Of a DNA stretch of 64,000 bases, positions 7,721-15,309 are shown in pieces. A program made the position numbers and the translations under genes. Within the stretch, counting starts at the first letter, position 1, and every line of letters starts with the position of its first letter. This DNA comes from Stutzerimonas stutzeri (GTDB lineage Bacteria; Pseudomonadota; Gammaproteobacteria; Pseudomonadales; Pseudomonadaceae): the NCBI RefSeq assembly GCF_013522825.1, contig NZ_JAAMQZ010000006.1, positions 1 through 64,000 on the forward strand, written 5' to 3'. Under the pieces are notes generated by a model, which ran no database searches, was not told where the DNA came from, and saw only the letters and a list, made by a program, of their open reading frames with translations.

Positions 7721-10465
7721 ATGAACGACGGTAACCAGCCGAGCTATTTTTCCTACTGGGGCAAGGCATCTCCCGAGGGCGAAGCTTGCGCCCGTTTTCA
7801 TCTATTGGCGTTCCATTCCCTGGATGTTGCTGCTTGCGGGCAGGCGCTGCTGAAACTGCCGCAGTTCTCTTTGCGGCCTTTGGCGGATGAGCTGGAGTGG
7901 CCACTGGCGCAAGTTGAAGCGCTTTGCGTGTTCTTTCTGGCGTTGCATGACCTGGGCAAGTTTGCGCGAGCTTTTCAGGGGTTGGTGCCGGACTTGTCCC
8001 CCGAACTGGTGCCTCCGGTTGCGAACAAGCACTACACCGAGCGTCATGACACGCTGGGTTGGTTGCTCTGGCAGGATGATTTGGTCCAGGAATTTCCCTC
8101 GGATGCCTTGCCCGTTGCCGGACATGAAACCTGGGCGGCCTGGATACGCAGCGCTGTCGGCCACCACGGCATGCCGCCTCGGGAAGCTGCCGGGGGTGGG
8201 TCGATAGAGTTGAGTGCGGAGGACTACTTCGTGCATGCCGATTGCCTGGCGGCACGTGCCTTCGTGGCGGAAATGGCCGACTGGCTGCTGTCCGAGGGGG
8301 TGCCAGCGCCAGGGCGCGAAACGTCCCGAATCCTGCATCGCCACAGTTGGCGTCTTGCCGGGCTGGGGGTGCTGGCCGACTGGCTGGGTTCCAATCAGTC
8401 ATTTTTCCCCTATCGCGCCGAGCCGCAGACGCTGCCCGAATATTGGGCCGCTCACGCATTGCCTCAGGCAGAACGTGCGCTGCTGCACGCCGGTTTGCAC
8501 TCCCAGCCACTGCGCGATTGGGAAAGCCCGACGGCGTTGTTCGATTATTTGCGCGAACCGACACCTTTGCAGCACTATGCCGCCGAGGTGGAGTTGGAGG
8601 ATGGTCCGCAATTGTTCCTGCTGGAGGACGTGACCGGCGCCGGCAAGACCGAAGCCGCGCTGATTCTCACCCAGCGCTTGATGCAGGCCGGGCGCGCGAA
8701 TGGGTTGTATTTTGCGTTGCCGAGCATGGCCACTGCCAATCAGATGTATCGGCGAGTCGGTCAGGTCTATCAGCGTTTGTACGATACCGATACTCAGCCT
8801 TCGCTGATTCTCGCCCATGGCGCCCGCACCTTGGTGGAAGGCTTTCGCCAGAGCATCGTGCAGGCCGAGGAATCACCCGCCGATCGCAATTATCGCCAGG
8901 ATGATGTTTCCGCCACGGCCCAGTGCAATGCCTGGCTGGCCGACAACCGCAAAAAGGCGCTGCTGGCCGAAGTGGGTGTTGGCACGCTGGACCAGGCGTT
9001 GCTGGCGGTGCTGCCGGCGCGGCACCAGTCTCTACGTTTGCTCGGTCTGGCCGGTAAGGTGCTGCTGGTGGACGAGGTGCATGCCTACGACCCCTATATG
9101 CTGACCCTGCTGAAAACGCTGCTGACCGCCCACGCCCGGCAAGGGGGGAGTGTCATTCTGCTTTCGGCGACGTTGCCGTTGCGGGTGCGTGAGGAGTTGC
9201 TGGCGACTTATCGCTTTGGCTTGGGTGTTTCCGATGAGCAAGGGCTCGATGATGATCGTTATCCCCTGGCGGTCCGTGCCGGTAGACAGCTGATCAGTCA
9301 TGCGTGTGCGACGCGAGCGCAGGTCAGACGACGAGTCGAAGTGCGGGCTTTGCATGACGAGGCCGAGGTGCTGGCGTTGATCGCGGAGCAGTCACGAGGC
9401 GGGCGCTGTGTCTGCTGGATCCGCAACACGGTCGAGGATGCGCGGCGTGCCCATCAGGCGCTGGGTGAGCTGTTGCCGGCGGAAAACCTGATGCTGTTCC
9501 ACAGCCGCTATGCCATGGGTCACCGGCTGGATATCGAGGATCGGGTGCTGACGTGCTTCGGCAAGGCGTCCACAGCGGCGATGCGTGCCGGTCAGGTGTT
9601 GGTGGGGACTCAGGTGCTTGAACAGAGCCTCGATTTTGATGTGGACCTGATGATCAGTGATCTGGCGCCGATCGACCTGCTGATCCAGCGTGCCGGTCGC
9701 TTGCAACGCCATACCCGGCAAGCCAATGGCGACTTGGCGAAAGATGATCGTGAGCAGCGTGAGCCCCCGCTGCTTTATCTGCTGACGCCAGAGGCTGTCG
9801 ATGAGCCGGAAGGCGATTGGTATGCCGCACTGTTCCCCAAGGCCTGCCATGTCTATCCGGATGCCGGCAAGCTCTGGTTGGGCGCACGGGCTTTGCTGAA
9901 GGCGGGTTGCATCGTCAGCCCCGGCGAAAGCGGGCAATCCGGCGCGGTGCGCGAGCTGGTCGAGGCTGTTTATGGCGAGGAGGTCGATGCGGTACCGGAT
10001 AAGTTGCAGAAGGCCTCGCGAGACCAAGAAGGGAAAGATTTAGCCTGGAAAAGCCAAGGTTATTTTAATGTTCTGAAGTTGGCTAAAGGGTACTGCTTGG
10101 GTAGCGGATGCTGGGATGAGGACAGCCGGGTGCCGACTCGTCTTGGGGACGAGAGCCTGACGGTTTATCTGGCCCGGATGGTGAATGGCGAGCTGCGACC
10201 CTTGTGCGAAGGCGGCGCCCATCCCTGGGAGCAGTCGGCGGTGCGCATCAATGCGCGACAAATCGAAGCCTTGGCACCGGAGTGGCAGCGGCAATTTGCT
10301 GCGCCACTACAGCGTTTGCGCGAACGTCATCGCTTGTTGGAAGAGCCAGCTTTTGTCTTGCCGCTACTGGAAGAGGCAGGGAATTTGATGGGTCGAGTTC
10401 TGGATGAGCGAGGGCGGGAAACGGTCATGCGCTATGACACTGTAAGTGGGTTGTGCTGGGATTAA
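7721..10465 (+). CDS. cas3: Type I-E CRISPR nuclease-helicase Cas3
   Basis: A 914-residue protein recruited by Cascade to nick, unwind and degrade target DNA. The N-terminal HD nuclease shows H32 and the H76-D77 pair (LALHDLGKF). The SF2 helicase follows: Walker A VTGAGKT near residue 305, DEVH at 451-454, SATLP near 482, and motif VI LIQRAGRLQRH near 655. The start at 7721 (MNDGNQPSYFSYWGKA) is preceded by GGAAG; the TTG at 7688 is less likely. The stop overlaps the convergent toxin gene by three bases. Cas3 is separated from the rest of the operon by the toxin-antitoxin pair. Confidence 0.95.
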   Translation: MNDGNQPSYFSYWGKASPEGEACARFHLLAFHSLDVAACGQALLKLPQFSLRPLADELEWPLAQVEALCVFFLALHDLGKFARAFQGLVPDLSPELVPPVANKHYTERHDTLGWLLWQDDLVQEFPSDALPVAGHETWAAWIRSAVGHHGMPPREAAGGGSIELSAEDYFVHADCLAARAFVAEMADWLLSEGVPAPGRETSRILHRHSWRLAGLGVLADWLGSNQSFFPYRAEPQTLPEYWAAHALPQAERALLHAGLHSQPLRDWESPTALFDYLREPTPLQHYAAEVELEDGPQLFLLEDVTGAGKTEAALILTQRLMQAGRANGLYFALPSMATANQMYRRVGQVYQRLYDTDTQPSLILAHGARTLVEGFRQSIVQAEESPADRNYRQDDVSATAQCNAWLADNRKKALLAEVGVGTLDQALLAVLPARHQSLRLLGLAGKVLLVDEVHAYDPYMLTLLKTLLTAHARQGGSVILLSATLPLRVREELLATYRFGLGVSDEQGLDDDRYPLAVRAGRQLISHACATRAQVRRRVEVRALHDEAEVLALIAEQSRGGRCVCWIRNTVEDARRAHQALGELLPAENLMLFHSRYAMGHRLDIEDRVLTCFGKASTAAMRAGQVLVGTQVLEQSLDFDVDLMISDLAPIDLLIQRAGRLQRHTRQANGDLAKDDREQREPPLLYLLTPEAVDEPEGDWYAALFPKACHVYPDAGKLWLGARALLKAGCIVSPGESGQSGAVRELVEAVYGEEVDAVPDKLQKASRDQEGKDLAWKSQGYFNVLKLAKGYCLGSGCWDEDSRVPTRLGDESLTVYLARMVNGELRPLCEGGAHPWEQSAVRINARQIEALAPEWQRQFAAPLQRLRERHRLLEEPAFVLPLLEEAGNLMGRVLDERGRETVMRYDTVSGLCWD

Positions 10466-10794
10466 CCCAGGATGCGCCGGGTCAGCAGCCTTTGCATATC
10501 CCGGCGGCCATCTGCAACCAGGTAGATCAGTACTTGTCGGTCAAGCGTCCGGTAGATGATCCGGTACGGCTTGTCGAAGACCTGCCGGTAATCGCGGATG
10601 CCCAGTTCGGTTAGTTCATGGGGATGGGTTCCGCGCTCTGGTTGAGTTGCAAGGCTGCGGATATTTTGCAGAAGTTGGCCTAGCACGCGATCAGCGCTGG
10701 CTGGCGAGTCGTGCTGGGTGATGTAGTCGTGGATCGCCACGAGGTCCCGTTCAGCGCCAACGGTTACTAAAACCTCGTGCGGCTGCCTGCTCAT
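10462..10794 (-). CDS. RelE/ParE-family toxin
   Basis: A 110-residue small toxin-fold protein. Family features are the N-terminal AERDLVAIHDYITQ helix, the middle IRDYRQVFDKPYRIIYRT strand pair, and the C-terminal VADGRRDMQRLLTRR. ParE members poison gyrase and RelE members cut mRNA; the sequence alone does not say which. The ATG overlaps the antitoxin stop (ATGA, 10791-10794), the usual coupled order of antitoxin then toxin. The 3' end overlaps the cas3 stop on the other strand, so insertion was tight against cas3. Confidence 0.9.
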   Translation of the reverse strand: MSRQPHEVLVTVGAERDLVAIHDYITQHDSPASADRVLGQLLQNIRSLATQPERGTHPHELTELGIRDYRQVFDKPYRIIYRTLDRQVLIYLVADGRRDMQRLLTRRILG

Positions 10795-11066
10795 GCTCGG
10801 CTCTTGCTCCGGGCAAGAAGGCGAGCTTCGACCTCATTGAGTGGGCTGAGTTGGCCGGCTTCGACTTCCTGGTTGCCGAGCGCAAGAACCTTCAGTAGGG
10901 CCAGAGTTTCCTGGGTTTGCTCGAAGGAGCGCACGTCCTGAATGACCGCTTTGGCTTCGCCATTTTGAGTGATGACCAAGGGCTCCTGTTCGTCGGCGAG
11001 CTGCTTAAGCACCTCGGCGGCATTAGCCTTGAGGTAACTGATGGGTTTGATGTTGGAATAACGCAT
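10791..11066 (-). CDS. Phd/YefM-family antitoxin
   Basis: A 91-residue antitoxin. MRYSNIKPISYLKANAAEVLKQL and EPLVITQNGEAKAVIQD are the canonical Phd/YefM DNA-binding fold; the C-terminal half should bind the toxin. The start at 11066 fits the family and has GGGAGG five bases upstream. A second possible start at 11126 has an even better site (AGGAGG) and would add 20 residues; that site overlaps the pseudo-repeat described at 11132. Phd proteins normally autorepress; a weak -10 (TATATT, 11103-11098) lies before the gene. Confidence 0.9.
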   Translation of the reverse strand: MRYSNIKPISYLKANAAEVLKQLADEQEPLVITQNGEAKAVIQDVRSFEQTQETLALLKVLALGNQEVEAGQLSPLNEVEARLLARSKSRA

Positions 11067-11131
11067 GACAGCCTCCCAAGAAACCTGTTGGAGACCAAAT
11101 ATAGTCCTTAAAAGGCCGGCATGCATAGATT

Positions 11132-11209
11132 CCTCCTAGCCCTGCGATGGCAGGGAACCGGGTTTTAATTCCCCGCCACACGGTTCATCCCCGCCACAGC
11201 GAGTAAGTG
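11132..11209 (-). ncRNA. Putative crRNA-like regulator: two degenerate I-E repeats around a 20-nt pseudo-spacer
   Basis: Read on the minus strand, 11209-11181 matches 19 of 29 bases of the array repeat and 13 of its last 14 (GCGGGGATGAA-CCG). Its hairpin is kept as CTCGC/GCGGG with one G-U pair. Bases 11160-11132 form a second, weaker copy (15 of 29) with a perfect CCCTGC/GCAGGG stem, where T-A replaces the repeat's C-G pair. Between them, 11180-11161 is a 20-nt pseudo-spacer starting TGTGGCGGGG. Array spacers are 32 nt, so this one is short. Known crRNA-like regulators (CreA, CreR) have this layout. Transcription and Cas6e processing are inferred. A clear promoter was not seen. The same word, TGTGGCGGGGA, also occurs inside the first pseudo-repeat, which leaves room for an operator explanation. 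Confidence 0.55.
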
Positions 11210-11211
11210 TG

Positions 11212-11262
11212 CTTTGCCACTTTAGCAAAGTGTGGTGGGGTAAGGGGTAGAATAATTTGATT
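11212..11262 (+). promoter_or_regulatory. Presumed cas8e promoter with AAG-flanked pseudo-target and overlapping palindromes
   Basis: A -10-like TAGAAT sits at 11248-11253, about 70 bases before the cas8e ATG; no clean -35 is seen. At 11228-11230 the plus strand reads AAG (the classic I-E PAM), followed at 11231 by TGTGGTGGGG. This matches the first ten bases of the nearby pseudo-spacer except position 6, a base flipped out of pairing in type I-E crRNA. A 32-base footprint would reach 11262 and cover the -10. Two overlapping inverted repeats share one arm: CTTTGC (11212-11217)/GCAAAG (11225-11230) and CACTTT/AAAGTG, which suggests protein control as well. Confidence 0.45.
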
Positions 11263-11269
11263 GCAGACG

Positions 11270-11320
11270 ATGGCACATCGCTATATTGTCGGTGCAGGAT
11301 GCTCAAAGGAGTTGAGGTAA
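11270..11320 (+). CDS. Possible leader peptide ahead of cas8e
   Basis: An ATG at 11270 opens a 16-codon frame, MAHRYIVGAGCSKELR, whose TAA overlaps the cas8e ATG as TAATG (11318-11322). The overlap suggests translational coupling. No strong ribosome site precedes it, and such a short frame can arise by chance. It would be the first frame under the presumed promoter at 11248. Whether it is translated, or is a small toxin of the creT kind, cannot be told from sequence. Confidence 0.25.
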   Translation: MAHRYIVGAGCSKELR

Positions 11321-12870
11321 TGGATCTCTTGCAAGCTGCATGGCTGCCGGCTAGCTGTGAGGATGGGGGCGGGTATATCTCGCCGGCACAGATATCGGAC
11401 TTGTCGTGGACCGATTTGCGAACTCCCCGTCCCGACTTCCGGGGCGCGCTCTACCAGTTTCTGATCGGGCTGCTGCAAACCGCCTACGCCCCGCAAGACC
11501 TGGATGAATGGCGGGAGCGTTGGAACACGCCGCCCGATGTCAAGGAACTGGAAGCCGCCTTCGCGCCATACCGCCATGCCTTCCTGCTGGAAAACGACGG
11601 CCCCGCCTTCATGCAGGACCTGCAACTGCCTGATGAGGTCAACCAGTTGCCGGTGCTGGAGCTGCTGATCGATGCCGGTTCGTCCAGCAATCTGTATTTC
11701 AACAAGCCCGCAGCCGAGCATGGCTTGTGCGCGAGCTGTTTTGCCCAAGCGCTGCTGACCCTGCAAATCAACGCCCCTTCCGGTGGGCGCGGTATTCGTA
11801 CCTCGTTGCGTGGCGGTGGTCCGTTGACCACCTTGCTGCTGCCGGCCAGTGAGCGCTCTACGTTGTGGCAAAAACTGTGGTTGAACGTACTGCCGCTGGA
11901 TGCCCTCGACCATCCACCAGTCAAGAACCTGAGCGACGTGCTGCCCTGGCTGGCACCCACCCGTACCAGTGACGACAAGGGGATCGGTGATACCCCGCCA
12001 GAAGTCGTTCACCCCTTGCAGGCGTACTGGAGCATGCCGCGACGTATTCGCCTGGATGATTCCACGCTCGGCCATGGCGATTGTGCGGTGTGCTGTACCC
12101 AGGGCGTGCGACTGATTCACCATTACCGCACCCGCCACGGTGGCACCAATTACACCGGCGCCTGGACGCATCCGCTGACGCCCTACAGCCTCGATTCCAA
12201 GGGCGTAAAACCGCCGATCTCGATCAAGGGGCGTCAGGCCGGGCGCGGTTATCGCGACTGGTTGGGGCTGGTGCTGGGTAATGATGATCATCAGCCGGAT
12301 GCGGCCCGCGTGGTGGCGCACTTCACCACCAAGGTGAAGCAGCCGCGTACCCGGCTGTGGTGCTTCGGCTATGACATGTCAAACATGAAGGCCCTGTGCT
12401 GGTACGACAGTACGTTACCTGTGCATGTGCTGGTGGCCAGTCGCCAACGATTGTTCGCCCGCAACGTCAAGCAACTGCTGGAGGTGGCCAATGACAGTGC
12501 CAGCGCGCTGCACAAGCAGGTCAAGGCCGCTTGGTTCCGCCGCCCCGGCGACGTGGGGCCGGAACCGGCTGTATTCCAGAGCTTCTGGCAGGGCTCCGAA
12601 GTGGCCTTCTATCGCTTGCTGGAGCCACTCAGTGGTGTGGATTTCGACAACGAAGCCGAGCTGGCACAGCTCTATCGCCGCTGGTTGCTGGAAACCCGCA
12701 GACTTGCCTTGGAGCTGTTCGATCAATGGGTGCTGAGTGGTCCCATTGAGGATATGGAGCTGCAGAGAGTGGTCAAGGCGCGGGCCGATTTGGCCAAGGA
12801 ACTCAATGACGGCAAGGCGATGAAGCCGCTGTGGAAAATCGTCAATCTGCATCACAAGGAGCGGGCATGA
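11320..12870 (+). CDS. cas8e: Cascade large subunit Cas8e (Cse1/CasA)
   Basis: A 516-residue protein that recognises the PAM and recruits Cas3. The N-terminus (MDLLQAAWLP, then YISPAQISDL and PRPDFRGALYQFLIGLLQTAYAP) is characteristic of Cse1, as is the Cys-containing LCASCFAQALLTLQ/CAVCC region around residues 128-265. The start at 11320 has AAGGAG eight bases upstream; in-frame upstream starts (11257, 11299) lack support. Its stop overlaps the cse2 ATG. Confidence 0.94.
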   Translation: MDLLQAAWLPASCEDGGGYISPAQISDLSWTDLRTPRPDFRGALYQFLIGLLQTAYAPQDLDEWRERWNTPPDVKELEAAFAPYRHAFLLENDGPAFMQDLQLPDEVNQLPVLELLIDAGSSSNLYFNKPAAEHGLCASCFAQALLTLQINAPSGGRGIRTSLRGGGPLTTLLLPASERSTLWQKLWLNVLPLDALDHPPVKNLSDVLPWLAPTRTSDDKGIGDTPPEVVHPLQAYWSMPRRIRLDDSTLGHGDCAVCCTQGVRLIHHYRTRHGGTNYTGAWTHPLTPYSLDSKGVKPPISIKGRQAGRGYRDWLGLVLGNDDHQPDAARVVAHFTTKVKQPRTRLWCFGYDMSNMKALCWYDSTLPVHVLVASRQRLFARNVKQLLEVANDSASALHKQVKAAWFRRPGDVGPEPAVFQSFWQGSEVAFYRLLEPLSGVDFDNEAELAQLYRRWLLETRRLALELFDQWVLSGPIEDMELQRVVKARADLAKELNDGKAMKPLWKIVNLHHKERA

Positions 12871-13508
12871 GGCCGAGGAGATCCACATTGAATCCAGCCC
12901 AGCACGACTGGGTACGCAAATGGTGGCGGGCCTTGCAGCCGCGTGAAGCGGGCAGCGAGTCCTTGCCCGCAACACTGGTAGGCATGGGGCGCAGAGAGCG
13001 GGCGCGTTTGCGTCGCTGCGGCACTGCCGACGAGTTGCTGGGCGAGCCGTCTGTCCTGCTGTTGGCGGACCAACTGATCGCTCTGGGTGGCGAGCAATGG
13101 CCGTTATTCAAGGAAGCAATCACCTATGAGCGCCTGGCCCTGGTCGCCGGCGTGTTGGCCAAAGTCAAGGAAGATGCCCGCGATCAGCGCAGCCTGGCCA
13201 GGCGCCTGGGCAATGGCTCGGGTGACGAGCGAGCCGCCATGAGCGAGCTGCGCTTCAAACGCTTGCAACGCGCCGAGGATATCGACGACCTGTTCCTGCA
13301 ATGGCGTCGTGCCGTGCAACTGGCTGCTGGCAAGGTGGATGTGGCCCAGTTGGCCGACGACTTGCTGACCTGGCAGCTGGAGCTGGGTCAATCCGCCACC
13401 CGCGCCAGCGACGGAGTGAAATTCCGCTGGGCCTATGACTACTACCTGAGCGCCCGGGATCGGGCCGCCGCTGATGACCCTGAACCCAACAAGGAGCCGA
13501 CCCCATGA
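12867..13508 (+). CDS. cse2: Cascade small subunit Cse2 (CasB/Cas11)
   Basis: A 213-residue, helix-rich, basic protein; two copies normally sit in the belly of Cascade and hold the displaced DNA strand. Recognisable blocks are RRERARLRRCGTADELL near residue 40 and FKRLQRAEDIDDLFLQWRRAVQLA near 130. The ATGA overlap with cas8e (12867-12870) fixes the start. It ends in another ATGA overlap with cas7e. Confidence 0.93.
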   Translation: MRPRRSTLNPAQHDWVRKWWRALQPREAGSESLPATLVGMGRRERARLRRCGTADELLGEPSVLLLADQLIALGGEQWPLFKEAITYERLALVAGVLAKVKEDARDQRSLARRLGNGSGDERAAMSELRFKRLQRAEDIDDLFLQWRRAVQLAAGKVDVAQLADDLLTWQLELGQSATRASDGVKFRWAYDYYLSARDRAAADDPEPNKEPTP

Positions 13509-14539
13509 CCCGCTTCGTTCAACTGCACCTGCTGATTTCCTACCCGCCGGCCAATCTCAACCGTGATGACCTGGGCAATCCGAAAACCGCGCGTTTGGGA
13601 GGCGTCGAGCGCCTGCGGGTGTCCTCGCAAAGCCTCAAGCGCGCCTGGCGGACCTCGGAACTGTTCCAGCAGCAACTGGCCGGCACCATCGGTACCCGAA
13701 CCAAGCGACTGGGGCGCGAGGCCTTTGAGGCACTGGTCAGTGCGGGAGTTGGTGAGAAGCAGGCGACTGAATGGGCCAGCCAGATCGCCAAGGTCTACGG
13801 TGCGGTGAAGAAAGACAATCCGCTGGAAATCGAACAACTGGTGCATATCGCCCCCGAAGAGCGCACCTCGCTGGACGCCCTAGTGGCCACTCTGGCGCAG
13901 GAAAAGCGAGCGCCCAGCGATGAAGAGCTGGATGCTCTGCTGCACAAACAGACGGCGGTGGATATCGCCATGTTCGGTCGCATGTTGGCCTCGAAAACCG
14001 AGCACAACGGTGAGGCTGCGGTACAGGTGGCGCATGCCATCGGCGTGCACGCCTCAGCCATCGAAGATGACTATTTCACCGCAGTGGATGACCTCAACAA
14101 GGATGATTCGGGCGCGGCGCATATCGGTGAATCCGGCTTTGCCGCTGCCGTCTTCTACCAATACTTGTGCATCGACCGCGACCTGCTGAAGAAAAACCTC
14201 GGTGGCGATGAAGAACTGACCCAGCGCGCCTTGATCGCACTGACCGAAGCAGCGGTGAAAGTCGGCCCCAGCGGCAAACAGAACAGTTTTGCCAGCCGCG
14301 CCTATGCCCATTATGTGCTGGCCGAGAAGGGCGCACAGCAGCCGCGCTCGCTGTCGCTGGCCTTCGTCAAGCCGGTCGCAGGCAGTGACTACGCCGCCGA
14401 TGCCGTCGGCGTGCTGCAGCATCTGCGCAACAACATGAATAAGGTCTATGGCGATTGCGCTGACGCCCATTGTGAACTCGATGTGCTCAAGGGTGAAGGT
14501 AGCCTGGCTGAATTGCTCGATTTCGTCGTAGCGGAGTGA
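13505..14539 (+). CDS. cas7e: Cascade backbone subunit Cas7e (Cse4/CasC)
   Basis: A 344-residue RAMP protein; six copies form the crRNA-binding backbone. The N-terminus FVQLHLLISYPPANLNRDD and GGVERLRVSSQSLKRAWR are diagnostic for the I-E family, as is DIAMFGRMLAS near residue 155. The start follows the cse2 stop by ATGA overlap. Confidence 0.96.
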   Translation: MTRFVQLHLLISYPPANLNRDDLGNPKTARLGGVERLRVSSQSLKRAWRTSELFQQQLAGTIGTRTKRLGREAFEALVSAGVGEKQATEWASQIAKVYGAVKKDNPLEIEQLVHIAPEERTSLDALVATLAQEKRAPSDEELDALLHKQTAVDIAMFGRMLASKTEHNGEAAVQVAHAIGVHASAIEDDYFTAVDDLNKDDSGAAHIGESGFAAAVFYQYLCIDRDLLKKNLGGDEELTQRALIALTEAAVKVGPSGKQNSFASRAYAHYVLAEKGAQQPRSLSLAFVKPVAGSDYAADAVGVLQHLRNNMNKVYGDCADAHCELDVLKGEGSLAELLDFVVAE

Positions 14540-14544
14540 GTCCC

Positions 14545-15309
14545 ATGACCGACTATCTGCTGCTGCGCCTCTATGGCCCCATGGCCAGTTGGGGTGAAAT
14601 CGCGGTGGGCGAGTCGCGGCATTCGGCGGTGCACCCCTCACGCTCGGCGCTGCTCGGCCTGCTGGGTGCGGCGTTGGGTATCGAGCGCAGTGACGAAGCG
14701 GGGCAGCAACTGTTGATCCAGGGCTACCGCTTCGGCATCAAACTGGAGTGCCCCGGTTCGCCGTTGCGTGATTACCACACGGTGCAATCCGGGGTGCCGC
14801 CGCGCAAGACTCGTTTCCGCAGTCGGCGCCAGGAGCTGGCAGCGGCCAAGGTGGACACCTTGCTGTCCACCCGCGAATACCGTTGCGACAGCCTGGCATT
14901 GGTGGCGGTCGAGGCAACGTCCGACGCACCCCATGATCTGCCGCATGTGGCTGAAGCGCTGCGCCGCCCGCACTTCCCCTTGTACCTGGGCCGCAAGTCC
15001 TGTCCGTTGGCGCTGCCGCTGGCGCCCCAGGTGATCGGTGCGGCCACGCTGCGCGAAGCATTGGACCGCAGCGAGTTGCCGTCCCTGTTGGGACTGCTCG
15101 ACCACGAACCTCAGCAAGCCTGGCCGAGCCGTGCGGATCGCCAGTGTTTTCGTGTGCAACAGGTGCGTTATTACTGGGAGGACGGCATGGAGGCGGGCAT
15201 GGCGGCGAGTTTCGATAGTTGGCGGCATGATCAGCCGCTGTCGCGTAGTCGTTGGCAGTTCGCGCCGCGCCGCGAGTGGGTGGCCTTGAGCGAAGGAGAG
15301 CAGGAATGA
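14545..15309 (+). CDS. cas5e: Cascade subunit Cas5e (CasD)
   Basis: A 254-residue RAMP protein that caps the 5' handle end of Cascade. MTDYLLLRLYGPMASWGEIAVGESR and HPSRSALLGLLGAALG are typical Cas5e. ATG 14545 has GGAG eight bases upstream. A GTG at 14536 overlapping the cas7e stop is the alternative and adds three residues. It ends in an ATGA overlap with cas6e. Confidence 0.94.
   Translation: MTDYLLLRLYGPMASWGEIAVGESRHSAVHPSRSALLGLLGAALGIERSDEAGQQLLIQGYRFGIKLECPGSPLRDYHTVQSGVPPRKTRFRSRRQELAAAKVDTLLSTREYRCDSLALVAVEATSDAPHDLPHVAEALRRPHFPLYLGRKSCPLALPLAPQVIGAATLREALDRSELPSLLGLLDHEPQQAWPSRADRQCFRVQQVRYYWEDGMEAGMAASFDSWRHDQPLSRSRWQFAPRREWVALSEGEQE

Noticed and set aside
7074..8564. A 496-residue minus-strand frame
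   Set aside because: It is antisense to the EF-hand-like gene and cas3; no recognisable motif.
11132..11160. The GGTTCCCTGCCATCGCAGGG hairpin as a plain transcription terminator
   Set aside because: It is followed by CTAGGAGG, not by a T-run, on the minus strand; the plus strand also lacks one.
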